Source of the DNA: JAABSP01 sp011390135
GTDB taxonomy: Bacteria > Desulfobacterota > Desulfobacteria > Desulfobacterales > JAABSP01
Direction: 5' to 3'
Length of the DNA stretch: 64,000 nucleotides
NCBI GenBank assembly: GCA_011390135.1
Contig: JAABSZ010000001.1
Span: 15,031 to 79,030, forward strand
Shown: positions 17,012 to 26,137 of the stretch, one piece after another
How positions within the stretch are numbered: the stretch's first letter is position 1
Layout: every line of letters starts with the position of its first letter
Position numbers and translations under genes: made by a program
Notes under the pieces: generated by a model
Database searches by the model: none
Seen by the model: the letters and a program-made list of their open reading frames with translations, nothing else
What the model was told of the DNA's origin: nothing

Positions 17012-18580
17012 ATGAAAAGAATTCTTCTGACCGCCGTTTTCCTGCTGTCTGCCGCGGGTATCTGCATGGCGGACATCCACAACCCCAAGCCCGCAGACGG
17101 CGATTTCATTCTTCCCATGCCCGGCGGCGGAAATATGGTCTTCCGGCCAGTCTTCATCGGCGAGGGAAACAAGCCCTTTGCCCTGAAGCAGTACAGAATG
17201 GGAGATCCGGGGGGCGGTTTCAAAGAGTACCCGACCGATGTGAGCGTTGGCGGTGCATTTGTGGCGGCCCCGCCGACGGGGCCGCCGGACTGGGTCTATT
17301 ATATGGGAAAGTATGAGGTCACGGAGGCCCAGTATGCCGCGGTCATGGAGCCGGGAAGCCGGAACGAGAGCCGGGAGCCGATCTCCGATATCTCCTGGTT
17401 CGACGCACAGGACTTCACCCGGAAATACAATCTCTGGCTCTTTGAAAACGCGGGGGACAAGCTGCCGAAAAACGAGGAGACGCCGGGGTTTCTGCGGCTG
17501 CCCACCGAAGTGGAGTGGGAGTTTGCCGCACGGGGAGGAAGTGCGGTGGAACCGAACCAGTTCGCAAAAAAATACTCCTATCCGGGCCCCCTGACCAAAT
17601 ATGAGTGGTTTGCGGGTCCGTCATCATCCCACGGCAAGAAAAAAAATATCGGGATTCTCGAGCCCAATCCCCTGGGGATTCACGACATGCTCGGCAATGT
17701 CGCGGAGATGACTCACTCCTTCTATCGGATCGAATACTACCAGGGCCGGGTGGGCGGCTTCGTCTCCCGGGGCGGACACAGCTATACTGCCGAAGGGAGT
17801 GTCCGTTCCTCCCTCAGAGAGGAGATCCCCTTTTACAAGCGCATCAGCGGAAAGACCGTCGCGACCCGGCAGCCGACATTGGGATTCCGGCTGGTGATCT
17901 CCTCTCCCATCTATGCAAGCCGAAGCACTTCAAAGGATCTGGAAACGGCATGGGATGAATATGTGAAGACCACGAGACAGCCGCCCACTCCCCGGCCCAT
18001 CTATAAGACCCTGCCCCTTTCGGCCAGAACCGATGTCCGCCTGGCGGAGGCAATGGAGAATCTGAAGCGCCTTGTGGACACCCTCAACACGATTCCCGAT
18101 GCCCCACAGGACGCTTTTGAGCAGTTGGGGCTTTTGAATGCTTCCTTTCAGAACATCGAGTCCCTGGTGAAAAAGGCCGAGCACGATTCGGCATTTGCAT
18201 GGGTCAAGGTGGCGTCGGAGACGGCCTATCTCATCGCGGTCCGGGAGATGAAGGAGCTGCCCGGAAAGCGAAAAGCCCTGGAGATCGCAACCAATATGGG
18301 CAAGACCGGGCTGATCGACAATATTTCAAAACAGATCCGGGACAAGGAGCAGAACATCAAGGAGGGGCTGAACAGCTACGGCTTTGCCTTCATGCAGTTG
18401 GAGAAAATCGCCGAAGAAAGCGTGAACAGGGGATTTGACCGATACCGGGATTTTCTGCTGCGCAGGGATGCGCCGGAGCAGATCCGGATGTCCAATATCG
18501 TTCGTCAACATTACCGGGATTATATGGACAGCCGGCGGTTGAACGCGGAGAAGTGGGAGGCGGATCTGATGGGTTTCTGA
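17012..18580 (+). CDS. Periplasmic SUMF1/FGE-fold protein without catalytic cysteines (TagR-like)
   Basis: This 522-residue protein starts at MKRILLTAVF after GCGAGGA. The signal peptide ends near ICMA. Residues about 40-290 have the formylglycine-generating-enzyme fold: YYMGKYEVTEAQYAAVM, PISDISWFDAQDF, RLPTEVEWEFAARGG, LGNVAEMT, VSRGGHSY and GFRLV. The mature chain contains no cysteine at all, so it cannot be a sulfatase-activating enzyme. TagR, the periplasmic T6SS regulator, also has this fold (family knowledge). A helical tail of about 200 residues follows. Gene order ATPase-permease-SUMF1 supports a TagTSR-like complex. Confidence 0.82.
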   Translation: MKRILLTAVFLLSAAGICMADIHNPKPADGDFILPMPGGGNMVFRPVFIGEGNKPFALKQYRMGDPGGGFKEYPTDVSVGGAFVAAPPTGPPDWVYYMGKYEVTEAQYAAVMEPGSRNESREPISDISWFDAQDFTRKYNLWLFENAGDKLPKNEETPGFLRLPTEVEWEFAARGGSAVEPNQFAKKYSYPGPLTKYEWFAGPSSSHGKKKNIGILEPNPLGIHDMLGNVAEMTHSFYRIEYYQGRVGGFVSRGGHSYTAEGSVRSSLREEIPFYKRISGKTVATRQPTLGFRLVISSPIYASRSTSKDLETAWDEYVKTTRQPPTPRPIYKTLPLSARTDVRLAEAMENLKRLVDTLNTIPDAPQDAFEQLGLLNASFQNIESLVKKAEHDSAFAWVKVASETAYLIAVREMKELPGKRKALEIATNMGKTGLIDNISKQIRDKEQNIKEGLNSYGFAFMQLEKIAEESVNRGFDRYRDFLLRRDAPEQIRMSNIVRQHYRDYMDSRRLNAEKWEADLMGF

Positions 18581-18623
18581 TCCGTTTGTATGAATGATTG
18601 AATGGTTTGGAAAGGAGGATGTT

Positions 18624-19283
18624 ATGCGGAAAGAATTTGTCACTGTTTTGATGATCGCAGCTTTTGTTGCGGGCTGTGCGGGGATGTCGGACAGCCGGCG
18701 GACAAAGACCGAGGGAACGGCAGCGGGCGCGGGGATCGGTGCTGTTGTCGGTGCTGCCGCAGGGCAGATATTCGGTAGAGATACAGAGAGTACTGTGATC
18801 GGTGCTGCTCTTGGTGCTGCGATTGGCGGCGGTGCAGGATGGGTCTACGGCAACCATGTCGCGAATAAAAAGGCACAATATGCAAGCCAGGAGGATTATC
18901 TGAATGCCTGCATCGCCTCCGCACGCCAAGTGAATAACGAAACTCGGCAATACAACGCTTCCTTACGGACGGAGATCAGCCGGCTGAACCAGGAAATCGA
19001 CCTGCTGGTGGCCAAAAACCGGCAAAACCGATCCTATCGAAACCAACTGGCCAGAAAGCGGGAGGAGGTTCAGCAGAAACAAACGGATGCGAATAACCGG
19101 TTGCAGAGAGCCCAGGATGAGGTGGCCATCCAGAAAGAAGTCCTCTCCAGAGAGAAGGGAGGGGGATCATCCAATGAAGTGAGGGCCCTCGATCAGGAAA
19201 TCGCAAGGCTGGAGCAGACCGCACGGGAACTGGAGAGCCAGACCCAGGCCCTTGCCGCGATCGATCAGAAAGCCAGAATCTAA
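18624..19283 (+). CDS. Lipoprotein with glycine-zipper and coiled coil
   Basis: The start MRKEFVTVL follows AAAGGAGG. The 219-residue product has a lipobox (FVAGC). A glycine-zipper follows (GAGIGAVVGAAAGQIFG, VIGAALGAAIGGGAGW), the type found in SlyB/OmpA-like outer-membrane lipoproteins. From about residue 90 it is a long Gln/Glu/Arg coiled coil. It probably sits in the outer membrane and reaches into the periplasm. In array B it takes the place of TagQ, the outer-membrane lipoprotein of the TPP system, but no sequence similarity to TagQ can be claimed. Confidence 0.72.
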   Translation: MRKEFVTVLMIAAFVAGCAGMSDSRRTKTEGTAAGAGIGAVVGAAAGQIFGRDTESTVIGAALGAAIGGGAGWVYGNHVANKKAQYASQEDYLNACIASARQVNNETRQYNASLRTEISRLNQEIDLLVAKNRQNRSYRNQLARKREEVQQKQTDANNRLQRAQDEVAIQKEVLSREKGGGSSNEVRALDQEIARLEQTARELESQTQALAAIDQKARI

Positions 19284-19313
19284 CCCTTTTCATCGAAAAA
19301 AGAGGAGGTCTTC

Positions 19314-19787
19314 ATGAAAAAGCTTTTCTTCTTCCTTCTGCTTCTGCTGCTGTTCGGGTGCGAGACCACAGGAGATCCACGCCAGGGCGGGTTTTTCGGA
19401 TGGAATGAGGGCAAGGCGCAACAGCGGCAGGGCAGCCTGAGAGGAACCCTTTCGGAGGAGGAGGACGCGGGGAGGAGGGATAAAGCCGCTTCCGGAGAAC
19501 TGGAAAGGGAGCGGCAGGCCCGGACCGCAGAGGAGGCGAGCCTGAGAAGTGATCTCGCTACGCTCGATGCGGATCTGAACCGGATTCAGCAGCAGATCCA
19601 AAGTGCGGAGGCCGGCACGGTTCAACAGCAGAGAAAGAAACAGAAGGCGCAGCAGGAACTGGCGAGGTTAAAGAAGCAGAAGGGGCAGATCCAGAAGAGC
19701 AGCCTTGCGGTTCAGCAGAAGAAGGAGAAAATCGAAATGCTCAACCGGGAGATCGAAAGCCTTCTACAGATGGTTTCAAACCTATGA
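19314..19787 (+). CDS. Small coiled-coil lipoprotein
   Basis: This 157-residue protein has a strong ribosome site (GAGGAGG) and a Leu-rich signal peptide ending in the lipobox LLFGC. The rest is a highly charged coiled coil rich in Gln, Arg, Glu and Lys, starting around residue 50. It resembles the tail of the preceding lipoprotein, so the two may pair. The stop overlaps the next start as ATGA. I do not recognise a named family. Confidence 0.65.
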   Translation: MKKLFFFLLLLLLFGCETTGDPRQGGFFGWNEGKAQQRQGSLRGTLSEEEDAGRRDKAASGELERERQARTAEEASLRSDLATLDADLNRIQQQIQSAEAGTVQQQRKKQKAQQELARLKKQKGQIQKSSLAVQQKKEKIEMLNREIESLLQMVSNL

Positions 19788-21205
19788 GAAATCTTCCCGG
19801 CGCAAATTGCCGGAGCAGGGAGGGCTTCCGCGGCGGCGGGATTTGGCGTACCGGGATTCTGTGGGTGCTGATCTCGCTTCTGATCGTTTTCATTCCCTCC
19901 TGCGTCTACTCCGATCTTCAGCAGAAATCGAATCCGATTCAGGTCCGGGGCGTGGACCCGCTCTCTGTGCATCGCCGGCTCGAATCTGCCGGATTCGAGC
20001 CCGGCCCCTATTCCGAAACCGATACTGCGGAATTGTCCGAAGCCGTCAGGCGATTTCAGCGGTTTGCGAAACTCGATCCCACCGGAAAAGTTGACGGGGC
20101 CACATGGAAAAAGATGCAGCTTCTGTATGATCCCCGCTCCGCATCGGGGCAGCCGGCCCGTGTATCGGCGGAATCTCCGGGAACTGCCGCCCGAAGCGGT
20201 GGAAAGAATCGCTCACCGGGGGGCCGGAAGGTCTCCATCGGCCCGGCATGGCCCCCCATCATCGTGCAGATCACTCAGGAGATCCTGAACCGGCTCGACT
20301 ATAATCCGGGGAGAGCCGATGGGGTTTGGGATTCGAAGACCGCCGCGGCCATCGGACGTTATCAGAAGGAGAGCGGCATGGCTGCGACAGATTCCATTGA
20401 CAGGAAGACCCTTGCCGCGCTGATCGAATCCGATTGCAGGGACGGCTGTGAGTTCCGGCTCTTCATGACACCGGCGGATATGGCCGTTCTTTCGGCCCTC
20501 TGGTTTGCCGATGCCGAACCCGTCGAGGGGACAACCCTCGAAGGCTTTCTGATCCAGGCCCTCCAGATCATGCTGCAGAGAAGCGGATATGAAACCGATC
20601 CCCCCGGCGATATGGGCACTGAAACCCGAAGGGCCGTCCGGGAATTTCAAAGCACCCTTCCCGGAGGGAAAAGGGGAGTGGTGAACGCCGAAACCGTCCA
20701 TGCGCTTTTCTCCCGGCTGTGCGCCGGCGGATGCCAGTTCATCGTATCTAATCAGTTGGGTTCCCCTGCATCCCGCCAACAGTCGTCCCCACTGGCCGGA
20801 GCCGGACTGGAGCCTATTCCCCCGAACCGAAGTTACGAAAACTATCCCCTGAACGTCGGCGACAATGCCTTTGCCGTGGAAAAATCGGAATGTTCGGATA
20901 TCTCGGGGGACTGGATCATCTTCTACGAAGGAATCGTGGCGGAAAAGGAGAGGGATTCGGTTTCCGTCCGTCTGGAGAAGCGGTTCGGCTACCGTTTCCA
21001 TCCCGGCAGCGAGGGGCTCGACAAGACGGACTGGTGGTGCATTCCCCGAAGACGGCACTGCTATTCGACCATCGACTTCAAGGACTGGGGAGGAGCCTAT
21101 GCGCCGGGACAGGTGATCAGTTTTCCGGCAGACCGGGTCTTCAACGCCCGGATCACCATAATCAACGGCATCTCCCAATATCTTCGAACCTATTGCAGAC
21201 GATGA
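19784..21205 (+). CDS. Secreted protein with three peptidoglycan-binding modules
   Basis: This 473-residue protein has a signal or lipoprotein-like segment (GILWVLISLLIVFIPSC). Module 1 (SVHRRLESAGFEPGPYSETD, AVRRFQRFAKL, ATWKKMQLLYDP) is the same as in the FlgO-like proteins of array A. Two further modules follow at about 150-215 (ILNRLDYNPGRADGVWD, AIGRYQKESG) and 255-315 (MLQRSGYETDPPGDMGTETR). The C-terminal 110 residues are beta-rich, with paired cysteines near CSDISGDW and RRRHCYS. It probably anchors the complex to the cell wall. The shared module is direct evidence that arrays A and B belong together. Confidence 0.75.
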   Translation: MRNLPGANCRSREGFRGGGIWRTGILWVLISLLIVFIPSCVYSDLQQKSNPIQVRGVDPLSVHRRLESAGFEPGPYSETDTAELSEAVRRFQRFAKLDPTGKVDGATWKKMQLLYDPRSASGQPARVSAESPGTAARSGGKNRSPGGRKVSIGPAWPPIIVQITQEILNRLDYNPGRADGVWDSKTAAAIGRYQKESGMAATDSIDRKTLAALIESDCRDGCEFRLFMTPADMAVLSALWFADAEPVEGTTLEGFLIQALQIMLQRSGYETDPPGDMGTETRRAVREFQSTLPGGKRGVVNAETVHALFSRLCAGGCQFIVSNQLGSPASRQQSSPLAGAGLEPIPPNRSYENYPLNVGDNAFAVEKSECSDISGDWIIFYEGIVAEKERDSVSVRLEKRFGYRFHPGSEGLDKTDWWCIPRRRHCYSTIDFKDWGGAYAPGQVISFPADRVFNARITIINGISQYLRTYCRR

Positions 21206-21215
21206 AAAATCCCTT

Positions 21216-23132
21216 ATGAAAAAGCCGACAGCCCGATTCCTCTGTTTTGTCCTTTCCGCGATCCTGACGGCCCTTCTCCTTGCGGCTCGACTCCCTGCCC
21301 GCGCTTACGGAGAAAGCTGGACCGACGCGCCGGAGATGCTTCTGTATTATGAAGCCATGACCAAAATCGCCTCGCGCGCGCTGGATCAGCCTTCCCGACG
21401 GGAGGTGGTGCAGAAATCCCTGAACGCCTATCTGCAGAGCATCGATCCTTTCTCCAACTATCTGACACCGGAAGCGTATACAGCTTTCAAGGCATCCATG
21501 AAGGGCGACTTTGTCGGCATCGGTATGGAGATCGAAAAGAACGGGGCCGGTAAGATCATCTGTCTGCCCTATCCGGATCAACCGGCCTATGGGGCCGGAA
21601 TCCGGGCCGGGGATATCCTGGAAAAAGTGGAAGGGGTTTCGGTTTCGGGAAAATCCGTCTTTGAAGTCGCTGCCATGACAAAGGGGGAGGAGGGAACATC
21701 GGTGCTGTTGACGATCCGCTCCGGAATGGGGGGGCGGCAGAAGGATCTTCGCATCAGTCGAACATCGGTTCATGTAAAGTCCGTTGAAGTGAACCGGATG
21801 GAGGGAATTCCGGTGATCCGGATCAAATATTTCGGAACCGGAACCCAGCGGGAGCTGAAACTCGCCCTTTCGGGGCTGGGCCCGTCCGCGCCCCTGGTGA
21901 TCGATCTTCGGGACAATCCCGGGGGGGATCTCAATGCCGGCATCGATTCGGCCATGCTGTTCCTGGAAAAGGGCAAGACCATCGTGACAGTTGAAAAGAC
22001 CGATGAAAGCTTTCCCTATATGAGTTTGGGGAACATCATCAACGCAGCATCTCCGCTCTACCTGTGGCAGAACCGGGGAACCGCGAGCGCCGGGGAGGTT
22101 TTTATCGCAGCCCTCACCGACAACGATCGGGCCGTCTCCGTCGGGGAGAGAACCTATGGAAAGGGCACTATCCAGGAGATCATTCCCTTAAGCGACAGTT
22201 CCGCCATATTCCTGACCACGGGCCGGCTCGTAATTCCAAACGGTGAAAAGTATCACGGCAGGGGGCTGGCTCCGACCCATCCCCTGGGGCCTTCAGAACT
22301 GGGGGATGCGGATTATCTGTCACGGGTAAAGGAACTGATGGGCGGGAATAAGGAAAAGCCGAATGCTTCGGCGGGCGAGGGACGCCGGGATTTACAGAAA
22401 AGCGTATCGCTCAGAACCGTTTCCAAAAGAGAGACCGTTGAAAAAGCGGTTCCTGAAATCGTTGTGGCCGTTAATCCGAAGCAAAATTATCTGATATGCT
22501 TTAAAAAGCGCCATGCTGCAAAAGAGGAGGCCGAGATCTGGGCCTCGGTGGTCCGGAATTCCCTAAGCGATGCCGGCCGCCAATTCCTGATGCGTACCGC
22601 CGGAGCAGACGGCGACGGCCAAGGGTTTATGGTCTGTCTGGGCCCCTATGAAACGGCCCGGGATGCCCGGAAACGGGGGGATACCGTGGCCCATGCCATG
22701 AAGGAGAAGGTGTTCGTAAGACAGATTGCGCCGGGAGAAAACGACCGAATCCGGAAGCATCGGGATGCTTCGTTCCCATCGAACAACGACGACAGGGAGC
22801 AGTGGTATATCCAGATTCTTTCCTCGACCCATAGAGATCCGATGATCGATCGATTCAAAAGCCTTTCAGATGTTTTGCGGGAAAGGGGAATCGACACGGT
22901 TCTTCAGATATCGACGGAAAAGGTGAATCAGGAGACGCTGCTGGACAGGAGATACATCGAAGAGCAGGGGATTGCGGCCATTCTGGTGGAAGAGGGTGAT
23001 GCGGATTTGACCCGATATAAGATACTGGTGGGCCCCTATGTTCACAAGGATGATGATCTTCTGCAGAAACTGGTGAAGGATGGCCTGATCGATGCCGAAT
23101 CCTTCTGGGTTAAGCCGATTTCAATGAAGTGA
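21216..23132 (+). CDS. S41 (CtpA-type) protease with C-terminal SPOR-like domains
   Basis: This 638-residue protein has a signal peptide ending near ARAYG. Residues about 60-150 are the S41 N-terminal helices and about 105-190 a PDZ domain (GIGMEIEKNGAGKIICL). The catalytic domain contains LRDNPGGDLN, the nucleophile Ser291 in GTASAGEVF and the base Lys316 in TYGKGTIQ, with the 25-residue spacing typical of the family. From about residue 420 two SPOR-like repeats follow (YLICFKKRHAAKEEAEIW ... FMVCLGPY; WYIQILSSTHRD ... YKILVGPY). SPOR domains bind denuded peptidoglycan, so the protease is probably targeted to the wall. It closes array B and is a candidate for processing its secreted partners. 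Confidence 0.82.
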   Translation: MKKPTARFLCFVLSAILTALLLAARLPARAYGESWTDAPEMLLYYEAMTKIASRALDQPSRREVVQKSLNAYLQSIDPFSNYLTPEAYTAFKASMKGDFVGIGMEIEKNGAGKIICLPYPDQPAYGAGIRAGDILEKVEGVSVSGKSVFEVAAMTKGEEGTSVLLTIRSGMGGRQKDLRISRTSVHVKSVEVNRMEGIPVIRIKYFGTGTQRELKLALSGLGPSAPLVIDLRDNPGGDLNAGIDSAMLFLEKGKTIVTVEKTDESFPYMSLGNIINAASPLYLWQNRGTASAGEVFIAALTDNDRAVSVGERTYGKGTIQEIIPLSDSSAIFLTTGRLVIPNGEKYHGRGLAPTHPLGPSELGDADYLSRVKELMGGNKEKPNASAGEGRRDLQKSVSLRTVSKRETVEKAVPEIVVAVNPKQNYLICFKKRHAAKEEAEIWASVVRNSLSDAGRQFLMRTAGADGDGQGFMVCLGPYETARDARKRGDTVAHAMKEKVFVRQIAPGENDRIRKHRDASFPSNNDDREQWYIQILSSTHRDPMIDRFKSLSDVLRERGIDTVLQISTEKVNQETLLDRRYIEEQGIAAILVEEGDADLTRYKILVGPYVHKDDDLLQKLVKDGLIDAESFWVKPISMK

Positions 23133-23148
23133 TTCGGGTGGGATCGGA

Positions 23149-24360
23149 TTATTTGAAATCAAAGCTCTTTTTGACCAACTGATCCGGTAGAATGGTAAAA
23201 GTTCTGGTCTCGTCGATTCCCAGCTCCCGATTGACGAACCGGACAATAATGTTTCCAGCGGGCAGTTTCAGCTTGGCTTTCGGGGTTCTTCCGTATGCTT
23301 TGCCGTTGATGTATATCTCGGTCCAGGGCTTTGAAACGATATTGAGATAACCGTCTCCTTTCGGTTTGGGCCGAGGAACACTTATCTGACGAATCTCGGC
23401 CGGTCGAGCAATGGCAAAGGTTCCTTCATAATCCCGGGTATTGTCCCTTTCATCCCATACCCGAACCCGATACCGGTGAATGCCGTCGGCCAATCCCTCT
23501 GTTGACAGGGCTTCCTCCACTGTTTCCGACTTTCCTTCAACCGCCCATTCCCTCGTGATATCCGTTCCTTCCAAGATGAAGTAGAGCGCCTTCAGCCCCC
23601 GGTCATCCATTGCTTTGATTTTGAAGCGAATCTTCTCCCCCTGCTGATATTCGGGCGCTATACCGATGACCTCGGCCGTCGGCTTTACGGCATCGACCGG
23701 CGGGACCACGGCAAGGGTGCCTTCGTAGTCCCGGAAATTGCCGGTTTCATCCGATACCCGAACCTGATACCGATAGACCCCCTCAGCCCATTCCCGGGTT
23801 GAAAAAGAGTCTTCCACGGATGCCGATTTTCCTTCCAATACCCATTCTGCTTTTATATCCGTTTTTTCCACGGAAAAGGAGAGGCTTTTCAATGCCCGAT
23901 TGTCCTGGGCAGTAATCTTGATCCGGGCCATCTCTCCTTGCGGATAACGCCCCTGTATCCGGCTCATTTCCGCAGATGGGGGAAGGGGATCGGCCGATAT
24001 CAGGGCATTGTTGAATCGCTCTGTGAAAGCGGGGGGGAGATCTTCTGCAATGGCGCGGATATCCTCGATGCCTGCGGCCGGATATATCGAGATCAGATTC
24101 CGGATATAGGCATCGGCCCCGCCGAAATTCCGGTATGCGATCTCGATCAGGGCCAGGTAGACGAGCGCCTTTTGAATGACGGCATCTTCATGCTTTTCCG
24201 CCGACAGCAGAACCAGGATCTCTTTGGCCTTTTCAAATCGTGCGGACTGATAATGTTCGACCGCATCGGCAAGAGATGCCTCTCCGTCCGAAGCTGGGCT
24301 GTACCCAGTTGAAATCAGAAGGAAAATCGTGGCAACAGCAAGAATAGGGGCTCGTTTCAA
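23149..24360 (-). CDS. Secreted protein: TPR-like block, two Ig-like repeats, PEGA-like tail
   Basis: The start is a TTG (24360) with AGGA seven bases upstream; no in-frame ATG precedes the signal peptide. The 403-residue product has a TPR-like block at about 35-120 (EHYQSARFEKAKEILVLLS, ALVYLALIEIAYRNFGGAD). Two near-identical Ig-like repeats follow at about 135-220 and 225-310 (ALKSLSFSVEKTDI / GLKALYFILEGTDI; GVYRYQVRVSDETGNFRDYEG / GIHRYRVRVWDERDNTRDYEG). A PEGA-like tail (IVSKPWTEIYINGKAYGRTP) ends it. It is the last gene of array C. The TPR block recurs at the C-terminus of the gene at 34360. Confidence 0.7.
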   Translation of the reverse strand: MKRAPILAVATIFLLISTGYSPASDGEASLADAVEHYQSARFEKAKEILVLLSAEKHEDAVIQKALVYLALIEIAYRNFGGADAYIRNLISIYPAAGIEDIRAIAEDLPPAFTERFNNALISADPLPPSAEMSRIQGRYPQGEMARIKITAQDNRALKSLSFSVEKTDIKAEWVLEGKSASVEDSFSTREWAEGVYRYQVRVSDETGNFRDYEGTLAVVPPVDAVKPTAEVIGIAPEYQQGEKIRFKIKAMDDRGLKALYFILEGTDITREWAVEGKSETVEEALSTEGLADGIHRYRVRVWDERDNTRDYEGTFAIARPAEIRQISVPRPKPKGDGYLNIVSKPWTEIYINGKAYGRTPKAKLKLPAGNIIVRFVNRELGIDETRTFTILPDQLVKKSFDFK

Positions 24361-24376
24361 TGTGCATTCCTGTTCC

Positions 24377-26137
24377 TTACCGGTTCCATTTGAAGCTGAC
24401 GCGCGTCAACTGGTCCGGTTCAACGGTTACGATCTTGGTCTCGTCGATACCATGCTGATTGTTTACGAATCTAATTCGAATCTTTCCGGCCTTGAGCTTC
24501 AGATTGGCCAGGGGTGTACTTCCCACCGATTTTTCGTCGATATAGACCTGGGTCCAGGGGCTCGTAAAGATATTGACCTGGCCGTAGGCAGAATCCTTAA
24601 GAACGAAACTGCCCATATATTCCTTGGTATTTTTCGCCCCGTCCTCCAGGGTGAGGTAGTAGGGATAGACGCCCGGACGCCACCCGTCGGTGGAAAAGGA
24701 GTCCTCGAATTCGGCGGAAGGCCCGCTGATCTGCCAGGATTTCCGGATTTCCGAATTCCTGACATTGAAAACGATCCGGCTAAGATCCTTGTCATCTTCG
24801 GCGGTGATCTGGTATTCTACGGTTTCGCCCGCAACATAGCTCTCCCTGATTTGCCGGATGCTTCCGGTGGGCGGTTGGGTATCGGCAGGTGATGGCCTCC
24901 GATCGATGGGCTTCCGGATGCTGAAGCTTCCTTCGGAGATGGCGGTATTTCCGGCTTTATCGGCCACTTTCAGGATATAGCTGTAATCGCCGGGGGGCCA
25001 GCCGTCCGTTGAAACCGTATATTCTATATCTTCGAAGGTGCCGAAGAGCTGCAGGGGCTTTTCCACAGGCCTGCCCTCGATCTCCAGAAGGAGACTTTCC
25101 AGGGCCTGATCGTCTTGGGCAAAGATGGAAAAATGGATCGATTGACCCGGCGAATAGGAAGCCTCGACGCCCCTGACCGAGATTTCGGGCCTTCTGGTAT
25201 CGGCTTCCGGCTGATCGGGGGGCGCGGTTGGAGGCGGTTGGTGAGTAAGGCGTGACGGCTCTTTTCTTTCAAATAGAAGATAGGCGCCGGCCGCCAAAAA
25301 GAGCAGCAGCAAAAGGATGGCCGCGATGAAAAGGCCGGCGCGGGATTTTCGGGGCGTATCCTTTTCCGTGATCTCCTCCCCGGTATTTCCGCCGATGAAG
25401 CGGGGATGATCCCGGTCCGGCGCAGGGGTATCGGGAGGAACCCCGAAGGTGCCCCCTGATACGGAGATGATTCGTTTGAGATAGGTGGAACGGATGTCGA
25501 TCTCTCCGAAGAGGATCATCTTCTCCTTGAGCCCGTCAACCTCGAGATGAACGATATTCGATCCGGGATTCAGGCCGGGGGTGATGATGCTCAACCCATC
25601 GATATCCGTTTCCAGGGCGCAGGAGACCGGAACCGCCATCTCGAAGGCAAAGCAGTTTTTCCGGTGCGGAACCACAGGCCAGAGGTTGAGTACATCCGGG
25701 TAGTCCCAGATCCCGCCCTCGTTGATCAGCCCTTCCACGGTCCCCTTTACGATGATGTTCTCCAGCTCGACCCGGATACCCTTTTTGACCTGTAGTGCCA
25801 GAGATTGCGCGCCCTTTCCCCCGCGGGAAACCGTAACGGTGCCGGAAACATCTGCCTGATCGACGATCAGCGCCAGGTTTCCGGCCTCCTTCTCTTTTTC
25901 CGTGGGAGATGTGACCTCGATCCGCAAATTCCGGATTCTGACCCGGGGAGCATTGACGGTAAGAACCGGCCCGGCCGTCGCCCATAATGTGCTGCCGTTT
26001 CCGTCGATGATCAAAGGCTTGTCGATCACTACCGGCCCCATATATTCATTGAACTCGAGCGAAAGGGTTTCAAACTCGTTCAGCTCGTCGATTCCGGCCT
26101 GGAGGGATAGATTTTGATTCATTGTTTTTTCGGTCAT
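24377..26137 (-). CDS. Single-span protein: beta-helix, membrane segment, two Ig-like repeats, PEGA-like tail
   Basis: This 586-residue protein has no signal peptide. Residues about 20-245 resemble a short right-handed beta-helix (LIIDGNGSTLWATAGPVL, VRIRNLRIEVTS). A single membrane helix (AGLFIAAILLLLLFLAAGAY) lies near residue 275. Two Ig-like repeats follow (SLLLEIEGRPVEKPLQ; RIVFNVRNSEIRKSW) with a PEGA-like tail (IFTSPWTQVYIDEKSVGST) almost the same as in the next gene. The topology suggests a cytoplasmic beta-helix and periplasmic repeats. Its start overlaps the kinase stop as ATGA, so it may be the kinase's membrane partner or substrate (inference). Confidence 0.7.
   Translation of the reverse strand: MTEKTMNQNLSLQAGIDELNEFETLSLEFNEYMGPVVIDKPLIIDGNGSTLWATAGPVLTVNAPRVRIRNLRIEVTSPTEKEKEAGNLALIVDQADVSGTVTVSRGGKGAQSLALQVKKGIRVELENIIVKGTVEGLINEGGIWDYPDVLNLWPVVPHRKNCFAFEMAVPVSCALETDIDGLSIITPGLNPGSNIVHLEVDGLKEKMILFGEIDIRSTYLKRIISVSGGTFGVPPDTPAPDRDHPRFIGGNTGEEITEKDTPRKSRAGLFIAAILLLLLFLAAGAYLLFERKEPSRLTHQPPPTAPPDQPEADTRRPEISVRGVEASYSPGQSIHFSIFAQDDQALESLLLEIEGRPVEKPLQLFGTFEDIEYTVSTDGWPPGDYSYILKVADKAGNTAISEGSFSIRKPIDRRPSPADTQPPTGSIRQIRESYVAGETVEYQITAEDDKDLSRIVFNVRNSEIRKSWQISGPSAEFEDSFSTDGWRPGVYPYYLTLEDGAKNTKEYMGSFVLKDSAYGQVNIFTSPWTQVYIDEKSVGSTPLANLKLKAGKIRIRFVNNQHGIDETKIVTVEPDQLTRVSFKWNR

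Noticed and set aside
12205..18580. Type VI secretion system
   Set aside because: Only TagTSR-like and VWA components are present; no TssB, TssC, Hcp, VgrG, ClpV or TssJ-M genes were seen.
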